A DNA stretch of 38,054 bases from Deltaproteobacteria bacterium (GCA_015494395.1 WGBG01000162.1:1-38054); one strand, 5' to 3'. Positions 8,118-17,802 are shown, counted from the stretch's first letter. Program-made: numbers and translations. The notes: generated by a model not told the origin, from the letters alone.

Positions 8118-10439
8118 TTATCTGTAAAATTTGGTCCAGTCGATCCTGTCCCCCGTTACCTTCCAGATCTGGTAAGACGGTGTCCTGAGGGCAACAGGAG
8201 AGAAGTAGGGCCGTGCGTTAATGTGCCTGATAAAGAGTTTGTTAAAGACCGATTCTGCAATGGTACTGTCCTCAAGGGCACCAAAGCCTGCAGGGGCAAG
8301 AATTTCAAAGTCATATCCTTTTTCATGTTCAAATGAGAATCTTTTCAGTTTTCTTCCGTAGTTTATCAGCCCCTTTTTAAGCATAACCTGCCTGCGCCCC
8401 TTCTTTGCGATTCCCCTTTTGAAATCAACCGAGATCATGCGGTTGGCATAGGTAAGATCATTTTTCTTTTTAAGCCCATAATATGCCTTGTAAACCGGGT
8501 GGATCCCCTCATGTTTTTTAATGTCCCAGGAACCGAGCCAGAACCACCAGTAACTGGTAAGCGTTAACCGCCAGTCAACGAAAAGATAGACAGGTCGTGC
8601 ATCTGAAGGAAAGAAGAACCGTAGCCAGTCCTCAGGGGTTTTATACTGTTCGGTTGGTTTCAACCCTGCCTGAGCAATTAAAAAACGTGACTTTTCGGGC
8701 CCCAAAGCCATGACCTTTTTTATCATGGCAAGCCCCTTTGCCTTGCCCTTGCCAAGGGCGTTGTAAAACATGTTGATTCCACTCATGCCCCGTGCAACGT
8801 AAAACTGCATGAAGTTGGCAGAGAGCCGGAGGTTATGCGTGGTATAGGGTATTGCATTATATACAGAGCGCTCCGGATTGTGCACGGAACCGTCATTTAC
8901 CGTGCCCCGACGTGCCCAGTAGATCATGTTGTAGCCATGATCCCACCATGCCCAGATAACCGCATCCTTTGGTGTCTTTTTGCCTGCCTCAACCATTCCC
9001 CCTATGAGGTGAGGGGGCTCTTTGGGCCAGAAGGTCTTTTTCATGCCCTTGCTGTAGGCAGGATAGGCAAGTACCAGTACAAGCAGCGGCGCCACAATGG
9101 CAAGCCAACTGAACTTTTTCTTCCACTGCCATATCTCGGATATAAGGAATCCCGTTCCAAGCGCCAGCACAGGTGCAAGAAAGATAATGAAGCGTTTGGC
9201 AAACAGGAACGAGAGACAGCCAAGTATCAAAGGGACTGAGAGAAATAGGCTTTCCTTTGGTTTCCTGTAAAAGAGAAACAGCAAACCGGCCACACCAAAC
9301 AGGAATACAGGCAGGCTGTCCGTGGTTTTCTGGATTATTTCCTTGAAACTTGGTCGTGCCTGTTCTGAAATTGTGACACCTATGTTTGGAAAATCACTGG
9401 ATGCCTCTTTTGATATATATTGATACTGGGAAACAACCCCCTTGATAATTTTTACCGGCAGGTCAAATCCCTTCCATGCAAGCAGCAGGAACAGTGCAGA
9501 AGCGGCAATGCCAGCCAATATCAGACCTTCTCGCCTGGGAGGGCGGTAAAAAAACAGCAGGGCCACTACCAACGGCAGCAATGTAATGGTGATAGTTACC
9601 TGGGGGGTCTGATCCCACCACCACAAAAAGAGACCCAGTACCACAAATCCTCCTGCAAGATAGAAATATCTCCTTCGTGTCTGTTCAACCCCGAACTTGA
9701 GGAAGCAGAACACAGCACAGGTTGCCCAGGTTACGTTCATGCAGTCTGTATCAAACCACCCGACATTGCTCCTGTATATGTAATAGAAGGAGAGAAGACT
9801 CATCAGAGCGGCAGTTAGCCCCATTGACGGGCCTCCGTAAAATCTTCCCAGGGCATACACAGGCAGGGCAAGGAGGATACCCAGGATCGGTGGCATGAAT
9901 GCCCCGATCCAGTTCAGGGAAAGGTGGGTGATTTTGGCAGCAGTAGCGGCAAGAACCGATATAAGCGGCGGCGGTTCCGGCCGTTTGGGATAGTCAGGGA
10001 CCGCCCTTAATGTATCTACCGGGGTATAGGTGCCGTCAACCAGGTCCTTGGCAAGACTCAGATAATAGTACCCATCAAAGGTGGTGAGAAGCGGCTCTCC
10101 CTTGTAAAATGCCCTTGCAGGGTTGGATTTCCAGTCCTGGTAGTCTTCAACCCTTACAAGCATACCCACTGATATAACAAGGCAGAGGGTGATGATTTCA
10201 AGAAGCAGTGTTCTTGTCTTGATCCAGTTATAGCATAATACCATGGGAGGGGTTATGGGTGTCTTGTCTCCGGATTCCTCTTGATTTGAAAGCACAGCCT
10301 CTGTGTTTTGCTGGACAGCCTGTTTCTTATTGGCCCTGTCCTGCCTTATTTTGCGTTTTGCCAAAATTTGCTCCTTAGGTATGTCCGGTTTGGTTATTGC
10401 ATTTGAAGCAAGTGTTAAAAGCACAGCCAGGTCACGCAA
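8118..10439 (-). CDS. STT3/PglB-type oligosaccharyltransferase
   Basis: Multi-TM N-terminus, GWFDTDCMN DxD motif, TISE loop motif, WAWWDHGY (WWDYG-like) catalytic motif. Confidence 0.87.
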   Translation of the reverse strand: MRDLAVLLTLASNAITKPDIPKEQILAKRKIRQDRANKKQAVQQNTEAVLSNQEESGDKTPITPPMVLCYNWIKTRTLLLEIITLCLVISVGMLVRVEDYQDWKSNPARAFYKGEPLLTTFDGYYYLSLAKDLVDGTYTPVDTLRAVPDYPKRPEPPPLISVLAATAAKITHLSLNWIGAFMPPILGILLALPVYALGRFYGGPSMGLTAALMSLLSFYYIYRSNVGWFDTDCMNVTWATCAVFCFLKFGVEQTRRRYFYLAGGFVVLGLFLWWWDQTPQVTITITLLPLVVALLFFYRPPRREGLILAGIAASALFLLLAWKGFDLPVKIIKGVVSQYQYISKEASSDFPNIGVTISEQARPSFKEIIQKTTDSLPVFLFGVAGLLFLFYRKPKESLFLSVPLILGCLSFLFAKRFIIFLAPVLALGTGFLISEIWQWKKKFSWLAIVAPLLVLVLAYPAYSKGMKKTFWPKEPPHLIGGMVEAGKKTPKDAVIWAWWDHGYNMIYWARRGTVNDGSVHNPERSVYNAIPYTTHNLRLSANFMQFYVARGMSGINMFYNALGKGKAKGLAMIKKVMALGPEKSRFLIAQAGLKPTEQYKTPEDWLRFFFPSDARPVYLFVDWRLTLTSYWWFWLGSWDIKKHEGIHPVYKAYYGLKKKNDLTYANRMISVDFKRGIAKKGRRQVMLKKGLINYGRKLKRFSFEHEKGYDFEILAPAGFGALEDSTIAESVFNKLFIRHINARPYFSPVALRTPSYQIWKVTGDRIDWTKFYR

Positions 10440-10541
10440 TAATCAGAAGAAATCTATCACAAAGCAGATGGAAACGCCACTTGTGCAGCACAAAAAAACG
10501 TGTTGAGCACTTTGGATATCCGTAAAACGGGCAAAGTTTTA

Positions 10542-10570
10542 TTGAATAGCCATTCATCATGGTGTAAAAA
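10542..10570 (+). promoter_or_regulatory. Candidate sigma-70-like promoter for outer-membrane protein/trpB2 operon
   Basis: TTGAAT (10542-10547), 17-nt spacer, TAAAAA (10565-10570). Confidence 0.4.
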
Positions 10571-10587
10571 TACGGAATTATTGACCT

Positions 10588-10699
10588 TGTGACCCGGTAC
10601 TTCAAATCTGAGTGAAAGGTGGTTTAATTACCCTTGGGGAGACCGTACAGCTATGCTGTAAGGTTAGGGGTTGGTTCACTTCCATTGAAGCTGGTCACA
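10588..10699 (+). ncRNA. Candidate structured 5' leader / orphan cis-regulatory RNA
   Basis: Nested pairings TGTGACC/GGTCACA, CTTC/GAAG, AGTGAA/TTCACT, internal ACC-GT-ACAGC-TAT-GCTGT-AA-GGT hairpin, just upstream of RBS. Confidence 0.4.
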
Positions 10700-10725
10700 G
10701 GAACTTAATCAAGGGAGGGAATTTT

Positions 10726-11727
10726 ATGTTCAGTTCAAGTATTTTCAGACGCTTTGGAATAGTTCTGCCAGTTCTAATGGCACTTGTTGGGTGGCTTATG
10801 CCTTCATCTGTTTTGGCAGGAGGAGGCCAGGCATACCCCAATGGCGCTGAGGCCTTTATGCCGGGAGCCGCGCCCCCGCCAGGGCTTACCATGATAAATT
10901 ACTTTTTCTGGGGTCATGGAGAGAACTGGAAGGATGATAACGGTGATACAATGAAACCTGGAGGCACAAAGCTGCTCAACAGAGTGGATGCAGTGGGTGA
11001 CCTTGTGAGGCTGATCTGGATCTCCAAGTTCCAGCTTCTTGGGGGCAACTACGGCCAGCATTTTTTTGCCGGCCTCCTCTATACCGGTTCCAATTTTAAT
11101 ATGCCTGTGGGAACCATGTCAAAAGAGTCCTACTATGACTTTAACTCTCCATACTTCATTTATTCTCCGTTTCTGCTTACCTGGCACCTGATGCAGGGGC
11201 AGCTTCATATAGCAACAAGCATGTGTGATATTTATTTCCCCTTTGACAATGAGGACGAAGACAACCCCACCTCTGTGGGACGCAATTTCTGGACATTCGA
11301 GCCTGTGCTTGCAATTACATACATGCCCACCCCTGCATGGGAATTTTCAACAAAGTTCATGTATGACATAAATACCCGTCAGAACGATTATGTCTCTCCG
11401 CTTCCGGTTACAGCAGACCGCACACCTGGCCAGGAGTTTCACATGGATTTCAATGTCTCCTACATGGTGATTGATAACCTGCGTGTTGGCATAAACGGTT
11501 ATTACTACCAGCAGGTTACGGATGATGATTTTGGCGGAGTGCCTTCAGGATTTGAGTCCCTATTTGATGCTATGGAAGAGGAACATTCAAGGGCAGTTGC
11601 TCTTGGTCCGGGTATCTTTTATCAGCATAAGAACATGATGTTTACACTTCGCTACCAGCACGAATTTGCAGTGCGCAACAAGGCGGAGATGCAGAACGTC
11701 TGGTGCAAATTCATATATGTATTTTAG
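10726..11727 (+). CDS. Outer-membrane channel/transporter-like protein (phenol MetA-degradation/SphA-like)
   Basis: Start moved from 10612 to 10726 (aagggagggaattttATG, then a signal peptide ending VLAGGGQAYPNGAEAFMPGAAPPPG); aromatic-rich beta-barrel-like pattern with C-terminal aromatic residue. Confidence 0.65.
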   Translation: MFSSSIFRRFGIVLPVLMALVGWLMPSSVLAGGGQAYPNGAEAFMPGAAPPPGLTMINYFFWGHGENWKDDNGDTMKPGGTKLLNRVDAVGDLVRLIWISKFQLLGGNYGQHFFAGLLYTGSNFNMPVGTMSKESYYDFNSPYFIYSPFLLTWHLMQGQLHIATSMCDIYFPFDNEDEDNPTSVGRNFWTFEPVLAITYMPTPAWEFSTKFMYDINTRQNDYVSPLPVTADRTPGQEFHMDFNVSYMVIDNLRVGINGYYYQQVTDDDFGGVPSGFESLFDAMEEEHSRAVALGPGIFYQHKNMMFTLRYQHEFAVRNKAEMQNVWCKFIYVF

Positions 11728-11736
11728 GAGAAGATA

Positions 11737-13107
11737 ATGAGTGACAGTTACAGAATCGTACTTGACGACAAGGATATGCCAAAGGCGTGGTACAACATCC
11801 TGCCGCACCTTCCAGAGCCCCTTGCCCCGCCCATCAGCCCAGCCACGGGTAAACCAGTAACCCCTGATGAGCTTAAGGCAATATTCCCTGATGCCCTTAT
11901 AGAGCAGGAGATGAGCCCTGAGCCGTGGATCGAGATTCCTGAGGAGGTCCAGGAGATATACAGGCTCTGGAGGCCAAGTCCGCTTCACAGGGCGCGAAAT
12001 CTTGAAAAGGCACTGGGCACCCCGGCAAGGCTATACTACAAGAATGAGGGTGTAAGCCCTCCAGGCAGTCATAAGCCGAATACTGCAGTGCCGCAGGCGT
12101 ATTACAACAAGAAGGCAGGCATCAGCAAGTTGTCAACAGAAACAGGAGCGGGCCAGTGGGGAAGCGCTTTGTCATTTGCCTGCAATTTCTTTGACATGAC
12201 CTGCACTGTTTACATGGTTAAGATAAGCTTTGAGCAGAAACCTTACAGGCGCGTTCTCATGCACACCTGGGGCGGCGAGGTTTATCCATCCCCAACAGAC
12301 AGAACAAATGCAGGCAGGGAGGCGCTGAAGAAAAACCCTGACTCCCTTGGAAGTCTTGGCCTTGCCATTTCAGAGGCAGTAGAGGCTGCTGCTACATCTG
12401 AAGACACCAACTATGCCCTTGGAAGTGTTCTGAACCATGTGCTGCTCCATCAGACTGTAATCGGCCTTGAGACCCAGAAACAGCTTGAGCTTGCCGGGGA
12501 CAAGGCAGATGTTGTTCTTGGCTGTGTTGGTGGCGGTTCCAATTTCGGCGGCATGGTGGCGCCCTTTGCCAAGGAGAAGATGGATGGCAAGAGCGATGTT
12601 GAAATTATAGCCATTGAGCCAAAGAGCTGCCCAACCCTTACAAAGGGAAAGTATGAGTATGATTTTGGTGATACCATGGGGCTTACTCCCATGATGCTCA
12701 TGTACACCCTGGGTCATACATTTGAGCCTCCTGGCATCCATGCCGGTGGCCTCAGGTATCATGGTGATGCCCCAATCCTTTGCAACCTGGTGAAGAACAG
12801 GGTGGTTGAGGCAAGGGCATATACCCAGAATCCCGTGTTTGAGGCAGCGGTGCTCTTTGCACGCACAGAAGGCATTATTCCGGCGCCGGAAACCTCCCAT
12901 GCCATAAGGGGGCTGGTGGATGAGGCATTAAAGTGCAAGGAAACCGGCGAGGAAAAGGCAATCGTGTGCTGCTTCAGCGGTCATGGCCATTTTGACCTTG
13001 CAGCCTATGACGCATACCTTGAGGGCAAGTTGCAGGATTACGAATATCCGGAGGAGAAGATACTTGAAGCCCTGAAGGATGTACCCAAGGTGGAAATGCC
13101 TAAGTAA
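11737..13107 (+). CDS. trpB: TrpB2-type tryptophan synthase beta-like protein
   Basis: [58 protein letters not shown]. Confidence 0.95.
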   Translation: MSDSYRIVLDDKDMPKAWYNILPHLPEPLAPPISPATGKPVTPDELKAIFPDALIEQEMSPEPWIEIPEEVQEIYRLWRPSPLHRARNLEKALGTPARLYYKNEGVSPPGSHKPNTAVPQAYYNKKAGISKLSTETGAGQWGSALSFACNFFDMTCTVYMVKISFEQKPYRRVLMHTWGGEVYPSPTDRTNAGREALKKNPDSLGSLGLAISEAVEAAATSEDTNYALGSVLNHVLLHQTVIGLETQKQLELAGDKADVVLGCVGGGSNFGGMVAPFAKEKMDGKSDVEIIAIEPKSCPTLTKGKYEYDFGDTMGLTPMMLMYTLGHTFEPPGIHAGGLRYHGDAPILCNLVKNRVVEARAYTQNPVFEAAVLFARTEGIIPAPETSHAIRGLVDEALKCKETGEEKAIVCCFSGHGHFDLAAYDAYLEGKLQDYEYPEEKILEALKDVPKVEMPK

Positions 13108-13200
13108 AGTGAGTTTTGTTTTGCAGGTTTCCGAACTCCAGTTTGGGAACTCGAAACCGGAAGTTCCTGCTTCCTTGTTTTTAAAGTGAGCTAATATCTG

Positions 13201-13239
13201 TGCAGGAAACCGGCATTGTCCTGGTTTCCTGCATTTTTT
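13201..13239 (+). terminator. Intrinsic terminator downstream of trpB2
   Basis: TGCAGGAAACC / GGTTTCCTGCA 11-bp perfect stem followed by TTTTTT. Confidence 0.85.
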
Positions 13240-13290
13240 ATGTGCAGAAAATGCAGCTGAACGTGTGATGTATAAGAGGGATGAAGCATT

Positions 13291-13824
13291 ATGACAGTAA
13301 CAGGTTCAGGCACATGCAGTGACAAGATAGAAGTTATCCAGGGCGATATTACAGCCCTTGATGTGGATGCCATTGTGAATGCAGCCAATACCAGGCTTCT
13401 TGGCGGCGGCGGAGTGGATGGAGCAATTCACAGGGCTGCGGGCCCTGAGCTTCTTGAAGAGTGCAGGGGCATTGGCGGCTGCCCAACCGGTGAGGCCAGA
13501 ATAACCAGGGGCTACAGACTTCCTGCACGCTGGGTAATACATACCGTGGGCCCGGTATGGAGTGGCGGGAAACGGCGTGAACCGGAACTCCTTGCCTCAT
13601 GTTATCGCAGTGTGTTCCAGATAGCCAGTGAGAAGGGCATCAAAACCCTGGCCTTTCCTGCAATAAGCACAGGTGCCTATCGGTTTCCACCAGACCATGC
13701 TGCATCCATTGCAGTGCAGGAAACATGTGCGGCACTGGAAAGGTATCCAGAGATTGAAAAGGTGCTGTTTGTCTGCTTTGACAGCAGATGCCTTGATGCG
13801 TACAAAAAGGCCCTGGCTGGCTAA
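13291..13824 (+). CDS. Macro-domain protein (O-acetyl-ADP-ribose deacetylase-like)
   Basis: GDITALDVDAIVNAANTRLLGGGGVDGAIHRAAG, IHTVGPVW, AFPAISTGAYRFP. Confidence 0.93.
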   Translation: MTVTGSGTCSDKIEVIQGDITALDVDAIVNAANTRLLGGGGVDGAIHRAAGPELLEECRGIGGCPTGEARITRGYRLPARWVIHTVGPVWSGGKRREPELLASCYRSVFQIASEKGIKTLAFPAISTGAYRFPPDHAASIAVQETCAALERYPEIEKVLFVCFDSRCLDAYKKALAG

Positions 13825-13840
13825 CTGCTCACAGAGCAGA

Positions 13841-14308
13841 TTAAATATCCTCCTCCGGCCAGTCCACAGGTACACATAGTACAGGGCAGGGGAGCAGCCT
13901 GATTACCTTTTCCACAGTGCTTCCAAAGAATATTTCATCAATCTGCCCCTTGCCTCTGCTGCCATAGCCTCCCATAATCACCATATCTGCCTGGATCTCG
14001 CGTGCCTTTATTGCTATTTCCTGAAATGGAGGGCCGCATGATACAATGGTGTCAGTGATGCGTGATGTATGCTCCACCGGTTTCAGAAAGCGCCTGAACA
14101 TCTGCATGGCCTGATTTTTAAGCCTTTCAGTCACATGATCTATGGGAGTTTTGGTGTATTCTGCTATGCGCTTTACCTCAGCAGAGTTGATTACATGAAG
14201 CAGGACAATGGAAGAGTCATTATCTTCTGCTGCTTCAATGGCAAATTTAAGAGAGTTCAGGGCGCAGTCAGAAAAATCTATGGGTACAAGTATCATGGAT
14301 ATATTCAT
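13841..14308 (-). CDS. Universal stress protein (UspA family)
   Basis: ILVPIDFSDCALNSLKFAIEAA, VIMGGYGSRGKGQIDEIFFGSTVEKVIRLLPCPVLCV. Confidence 0.92.
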   Translation of the reverse strand: MNISMILVPIDFSDCALNSLKFAIEAAEDNDSSIVLLHVINSAEVKRIAEYTKTPIDHVTERLKNQAMQMFRRFLKPVEHTSRITDTIVSCGPPFQEIAIKAREIQADMVIMGGYGSRGKGQIDEIFFGSTVEKVIRLLPCPVLCVPVDWPEEDI

Positions 14309-14420
14309 TGGTGATGCGTCAACTCCTGGTCACGTGTTCTTTTCCGTTTGATTCTTCGGCACGGTTGATAAGGATCATCAATGGTCTTGTGGTTTCAGTA
14401 GAGTGGCAGATACACAGTAC

Positions 14421-15170
14421 TCATCCAATGGTATCAACAGAAGCAAATTCAGGTTCGTGAAGGGGTAGAAGTATGTCGGCCTCCTCCTTTATCCTGACCA
14501 TTATATCGTATGCCTCATATACATTTACATGGGTCCCCGGAGGTATCACTTCCATCTCCATGCCTGTAATACTCGGGGGCGGAAAGAAGTTTTCCTTAAG
14601 ACAGCAGAAACCTGTAATTATAGCCTTGCCCTTTGCGGTAGTGATGATAATGGACATGCCTCCTGGTGTATGGGCAGGGGTGTGTACCATCTCAATTCCC
14701 GGCACTATTTCCATCTTTTCCGCTGTGATTGTCCGGATTTGTCCAGCGTCGCGTATTTCATAAATAAAATCCTCCAGATATCTGAAATCCAGTGGATGAG
14801 GGTTTGAGACATGCTCCATTTCCGCCTCATGTACATAAAATGTGGCGTTAGGGCATTTGTAGTCGTTTTCACAGTGGTCATTGTGAAGATGGGTATGGAG
14901 GACTATGTCAATGTCTTCAGGTTTAAGCCCCCATTTTGCAAGGCCATCCTCAAATGTCATTATATTTCCGCCTATGGCCTGTTCCCTGTCCTGCGACTGA
15001 ATGGGATGCATCTCTCCGGTATCCACAAGAATCTTTTTGTCAGGGCCTTCAATATACCAGGAGTAAATGGGAATGGTGTAGGGTTTGCCGTAATCATGCT
15101 GGTAGGTCATCATTCCCTTGTCAAATACCTTGGTTCCCATAACCATTGGATGAATTTTCCATGTAGCCAT
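14421..15170 (-). CDS. Metallo-beta-lactamase-fold hydrolase (N-acyl homoserine lactonase-like)
   Basis: HTHLHNDHCEND (HxHxDH), VHTPAHTPGG; start chosen at MATWKIHP (15170) with AGGAGT RBS rather than 15230. Confidence 0.85.
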   Translation of the reverse strand: MATWKIHPMVMGTKVFDKGMMTYQHDYGKPYTIPIYSWYIEGPDKKILVDTGEMHPIQSQDREQAIGGNIMTFEDGLAKWGLKPEDIDIVLHTHLHNDHCENDYKCPNATFYVHEAEMEHVSNPHPLDFRYLEDFIYEIRDAGQIRTITAEKMEIVPGIEMVHTPAHTPGGMSIIITTAKGKAIITGFCCLKENFFPPPSITGMEMEVIPPGTHVNVYEAYDIMVRIKEEADILLPLHEPEFASVDTIG

Positions 15171-15301
15171 AGCGGTAACTCCTGCAAAAAAAACGGGATC
15201 CAGATCGTTATGGACCGGGAACCCGTGCATTAGTGCTAATCTATTTCTTTACCTGAAATTTTCATTTCAGCAAATTGGAAAGATGGAAGTCTTTACTGAA
15301 C

Positions 15302-15470
15302 CCTAGATTGAGCGATTGTCGGATTTGCTGCATATCCGCGAAAGAGGAATTCCCATAATAGTCGGCTATATGGGGATTCCTCTGACAAAGGAGATGCAGT
15401 AAATACGGCAATCCCGAAGGGTTTCAAAACCGGAAAACAATTTTCCAGATTTTGAAACGCTCAGTCTAGG
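15302..15470. repeat. MITE-like element copy B (169 bp), flanked by TGAAC direct repeats
   Basis: CCTAGATTGAGCG ... CGCTCAGTCTAGG; TGAAC at 15297-15301 and 15471-15475. Confidence 0.92.
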
Positions 15471-15488
15471 TGAACAGCAGTTCAGTGT

Positions 15489-16703
15489 CTATTTAGCAGC
15501 CTTTAGTCTTTTGATCTCCGCCCTCTGCTGCCTTATCTGATCAAGAAGTGCTTCGGTATTCTTTTTGTACTCCTGAAGTTCCTTTTCCTTTGCCGCTATT
15601 TCTGCCTTAAGCTTGGCAACATCATCATTTGCTGTGGTCAGTTTAAGGTCAGCAGGGGGGGGAAGCGGTTTTACCGTGGTACTGGATATCGTGGAGTTTG
15701 CTGAAACGCCGTTTTTTGAGGCGATTGCCTTTTTTAGCTGCGCAATTTCCTCAAGGTATCTTGCTCCTGACTCCTTGAACTGCTTCTGAAGGCTGTCCAG
15801 TCGTGTGCTGCATGCATCAAGCTGCATCTTGAGTCTTTTAAGCTCCATGCAGTTTTGCATGTTTTTACATTTGCACCCTGGCTTTCCTGCTGCCTCCTCT
15901 TGCATGGCCGATGCCTTCTTGCATTTGCCCATGCATTTGAAATTTTCCTTGCCCTGCCCCGGCGTCGCTGCAGAGCCAGCCCCTGGACTTGCTGCATTCA
16001 TAAGCTGTCTGGTGCATGCATCAAGGTCAGCAGAAAGGCTCAGGCGGGTATTCCAGAGCTCCTGGGTCCTGTCAGCAAGCTGGCTTTCAAGCTCTCTGAT
16101 CCTGGAACGCAGTCTGTCTGCATCCCGTTTTTCCTCTTCAAGACGGCTCATGCGCTCCCGGCAGTATCTCAACTGACTTTCAAGCTCGGTGAGTTTAAGA
16201 GAGGCTGAGAAAGAGTTTTGCTGCTCACTTCTCAGCTGGGTCTGGAGCTCTTCACGCTGACGGATAAGCTGGGTTATCCTTGCTTCAAGCTCCTGGAGCC
16301 TGAACTGGCTGCCTGAAGCTGATGCCGCAGTAACGGCAGCCACAGTGCTTCCACGGGGAGCTGTTTTTGCCGAATCTGCCTTGGTTTCTGCCTGCTCCCT
16401 GAGCTTTTTTTCTTTTTCAAGTTCTGCCTTGAGCTCTTTATTTAATTTCTGGAGTTCCTGGTTTTTTGCCTTCAGCTCTGCAATCTGCTCCTGGAGCTTG
16501 GCAAGCTTTCGCTGTAATTCAAGCTGGCTTGAAGCAGCCTTGGCATAACTGGCGCGTGTTTCGTCAACAAGCGATGCCAGTTCCGCATTTTCTGCTTCCA
16601 GCACCTCTTTTATATGAAGTCTCTTGCCATCAAGTACTGATCCCCATATCATGAGAATGATACAGAGGACGGCAAGATATAACGTGGTCTTCCTGTCATC
16701 CAT
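15489..16703 (-). CDS. Membrane-anchored coiled-coil protein with internal Cys cluster
   Basis: N-terminal TM (TLYLAVLCIILMIWGSVL), long heptad-rich segments, internal CMGKC...CKCKNMQNC. Confidence 0.7.
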   Translation of the reverse strand: MDDRKTTLYLAVLCIILMIWGSVLDGKRLHIKEVLEAENAELASLVDETRASYAKAASSQLELQRKLAKLQEQIAELKAKNQELQKLNKELKAELEKEKKLREQAETKADSAKTAPRGSTVAAVTAASASGSQFRLQELEARITQLIRQREELQTQLRSEQQNSFSASLKLTELESQLRYCRERMSRLEEEKRDADRLRSRIRELESQLADRTQELWNTRLSLSADLDACTRQLMNAASPGAGSAATPGQGKENFKCMGKCKKASAMQEEAAGKPGCKCKNMQNCMELKRLKMQLDACSTRLDSLQKQFKESGARYLEEIAQLKKAIASKNGVSANSTISSTTVKPLPPPADLKLTTANDDVAKLKAEIAAKEKELQEYKKNTEALLDQIRQQRAEIKRLKAAK

Positions 16704-16772
16704 GGGTTTTCTCCTCCGGATGTATCTGGATCGCTGAGGCCTTATTCAACTTTATGAAAAGCAGTTTGGCTG

Positions 16773-17387
16773 CTATTCGTCGTCATCCTCGTCTGCATTG
16801 TGCTGCGATACCCACTTGTCATGCACCTCAAGGGCCATGTTGAAGATACCCTTGGCTGTATCAATATCAATGTCGGCAACGTTCATGGTGACAATTCCGT
16901 TCAGGATGTTCTGGGTGAACTCATCATAGAATTCAGTATCCATATCCTTGAGGCGTGTGTAAAGAATGGCAATCTTGTATTCATTCTCCATTGCCTCTTT
17001 TTCCTGACGGATTTCATTCATGGTAGCACTGGCCTCTTCAAGAGCCCTGGTAAGCTTGAGAAGTTCTGCATCTTTCTCATTGATGAGGGCAGCCTGCTCG
17101 GTAATTTTCTGGTCGCATTCGTCAAATTTTGCGTTCAGTTCACGAATTTTGGTATCTCTCTCGCTTATTTCGTCGTCTTTCTGCTGAATCTGCTCCTGGA
17201 GCTCTGCAATACGGCTCTCCTTTTCTGTGAGACGATCAGTGCAGTCCTTGAGCTGGGCCTTGGTCTTCTCCAGGTCTGACCCCTTTTTTGTCAGAAGCAG
17301 GACAGTCAAGATAAAAAGTCCACATGAAATTCCTCCGAAAGCCAGAACTGTCTGTGCATTTTGCTGGGCCCAAGTAATAAGATCCAT
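16773..17387 (-). CDS. Membrane-anchored coiled-coil protein
   Basis: N-terminal TM (TVLAFGGISCGLFILTVLLL) followed by coiled coil; acidic C-terminus. Confidence 0.7.
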   Translation of the reverse strand: MDLITWAQQNAQTVLAFGGISCGLFILTVLLLTKKGSDLEKTKAQLKDCTDRLTEKESRIAELQEQIQQKDDEISERDTKIRELNAKFDECDQKITEQAALINEKDAELLKLTRALEEASATMNEIRQEKEAMENEYKIAILYTRLKDMDTEFYDEFTQNILNGIVTMNVADIDIDTAKGIFNMALEVHDKWVSQHNADEDDDE

Positions 17388-17802
17388 TTTTCCCCCTTTC
17401 TCCTGTAAGGAAACTGAGTATTTTAATGTTTTTGCTATGCTTAAACAGTACAGATCAAAGCTGTACCTTTGTTAACCTGAATGTGATTCAATGGGCAACA
17501 TGACCCTTTGCATTGCCAGAATATACTCCCCAAACACTCTGGCCGGGCTGGCCGCATTTTATAAATAATGGGCCTCCAGTCTAGTGCTGAATTTCTGGAA
17601 TTAAACTGGATAACATTGAACAGCCATTCAGTCAACCAGATAAGCAGGGTTACATCCCCGTTCTTAATCGCATTTTTGAGAATTTTTCAAGTTTAATCAA
17701 AAAGATGACTGTTCAGGAACAGAGTTAATTTTTAATTTGGTTTGAAAAATGGTCTTCATGTTTTGAAACACCCAAACCCGGCTTTTTGAAGATAGCTGGA
17801 GT

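Noticed and set aside
10612-10725. N-terminal extension of the 371-aa ORF (MKGGLITLGETVQLCC...)
   Set aside because: A strong RBS and signal peptide start lie at 10726; the upstream part is better explained as a leader RNA.
14340-14410. Possible degraded copy of the palindromic element (aatggtcttgtggtttcagtagag)
   Set aside because: Only a short match to AATGGTCTTGT and no partner arm; chance is likely.
14421-15230. MBL-fold protein as a dedicated quorum-quenching AHL lactonase
   Set aside because: HxHxDH and fold fit many MBL hydrolases; substrate cannot be assigned from sequence by eye.
17388-17802. 415-bp gap upstream of the coiled-coil gene as a hidden ncRNA
   Set aside because: Only a short GTACAG/CTGTAC stem near 17448-17466; not enough to support a call.
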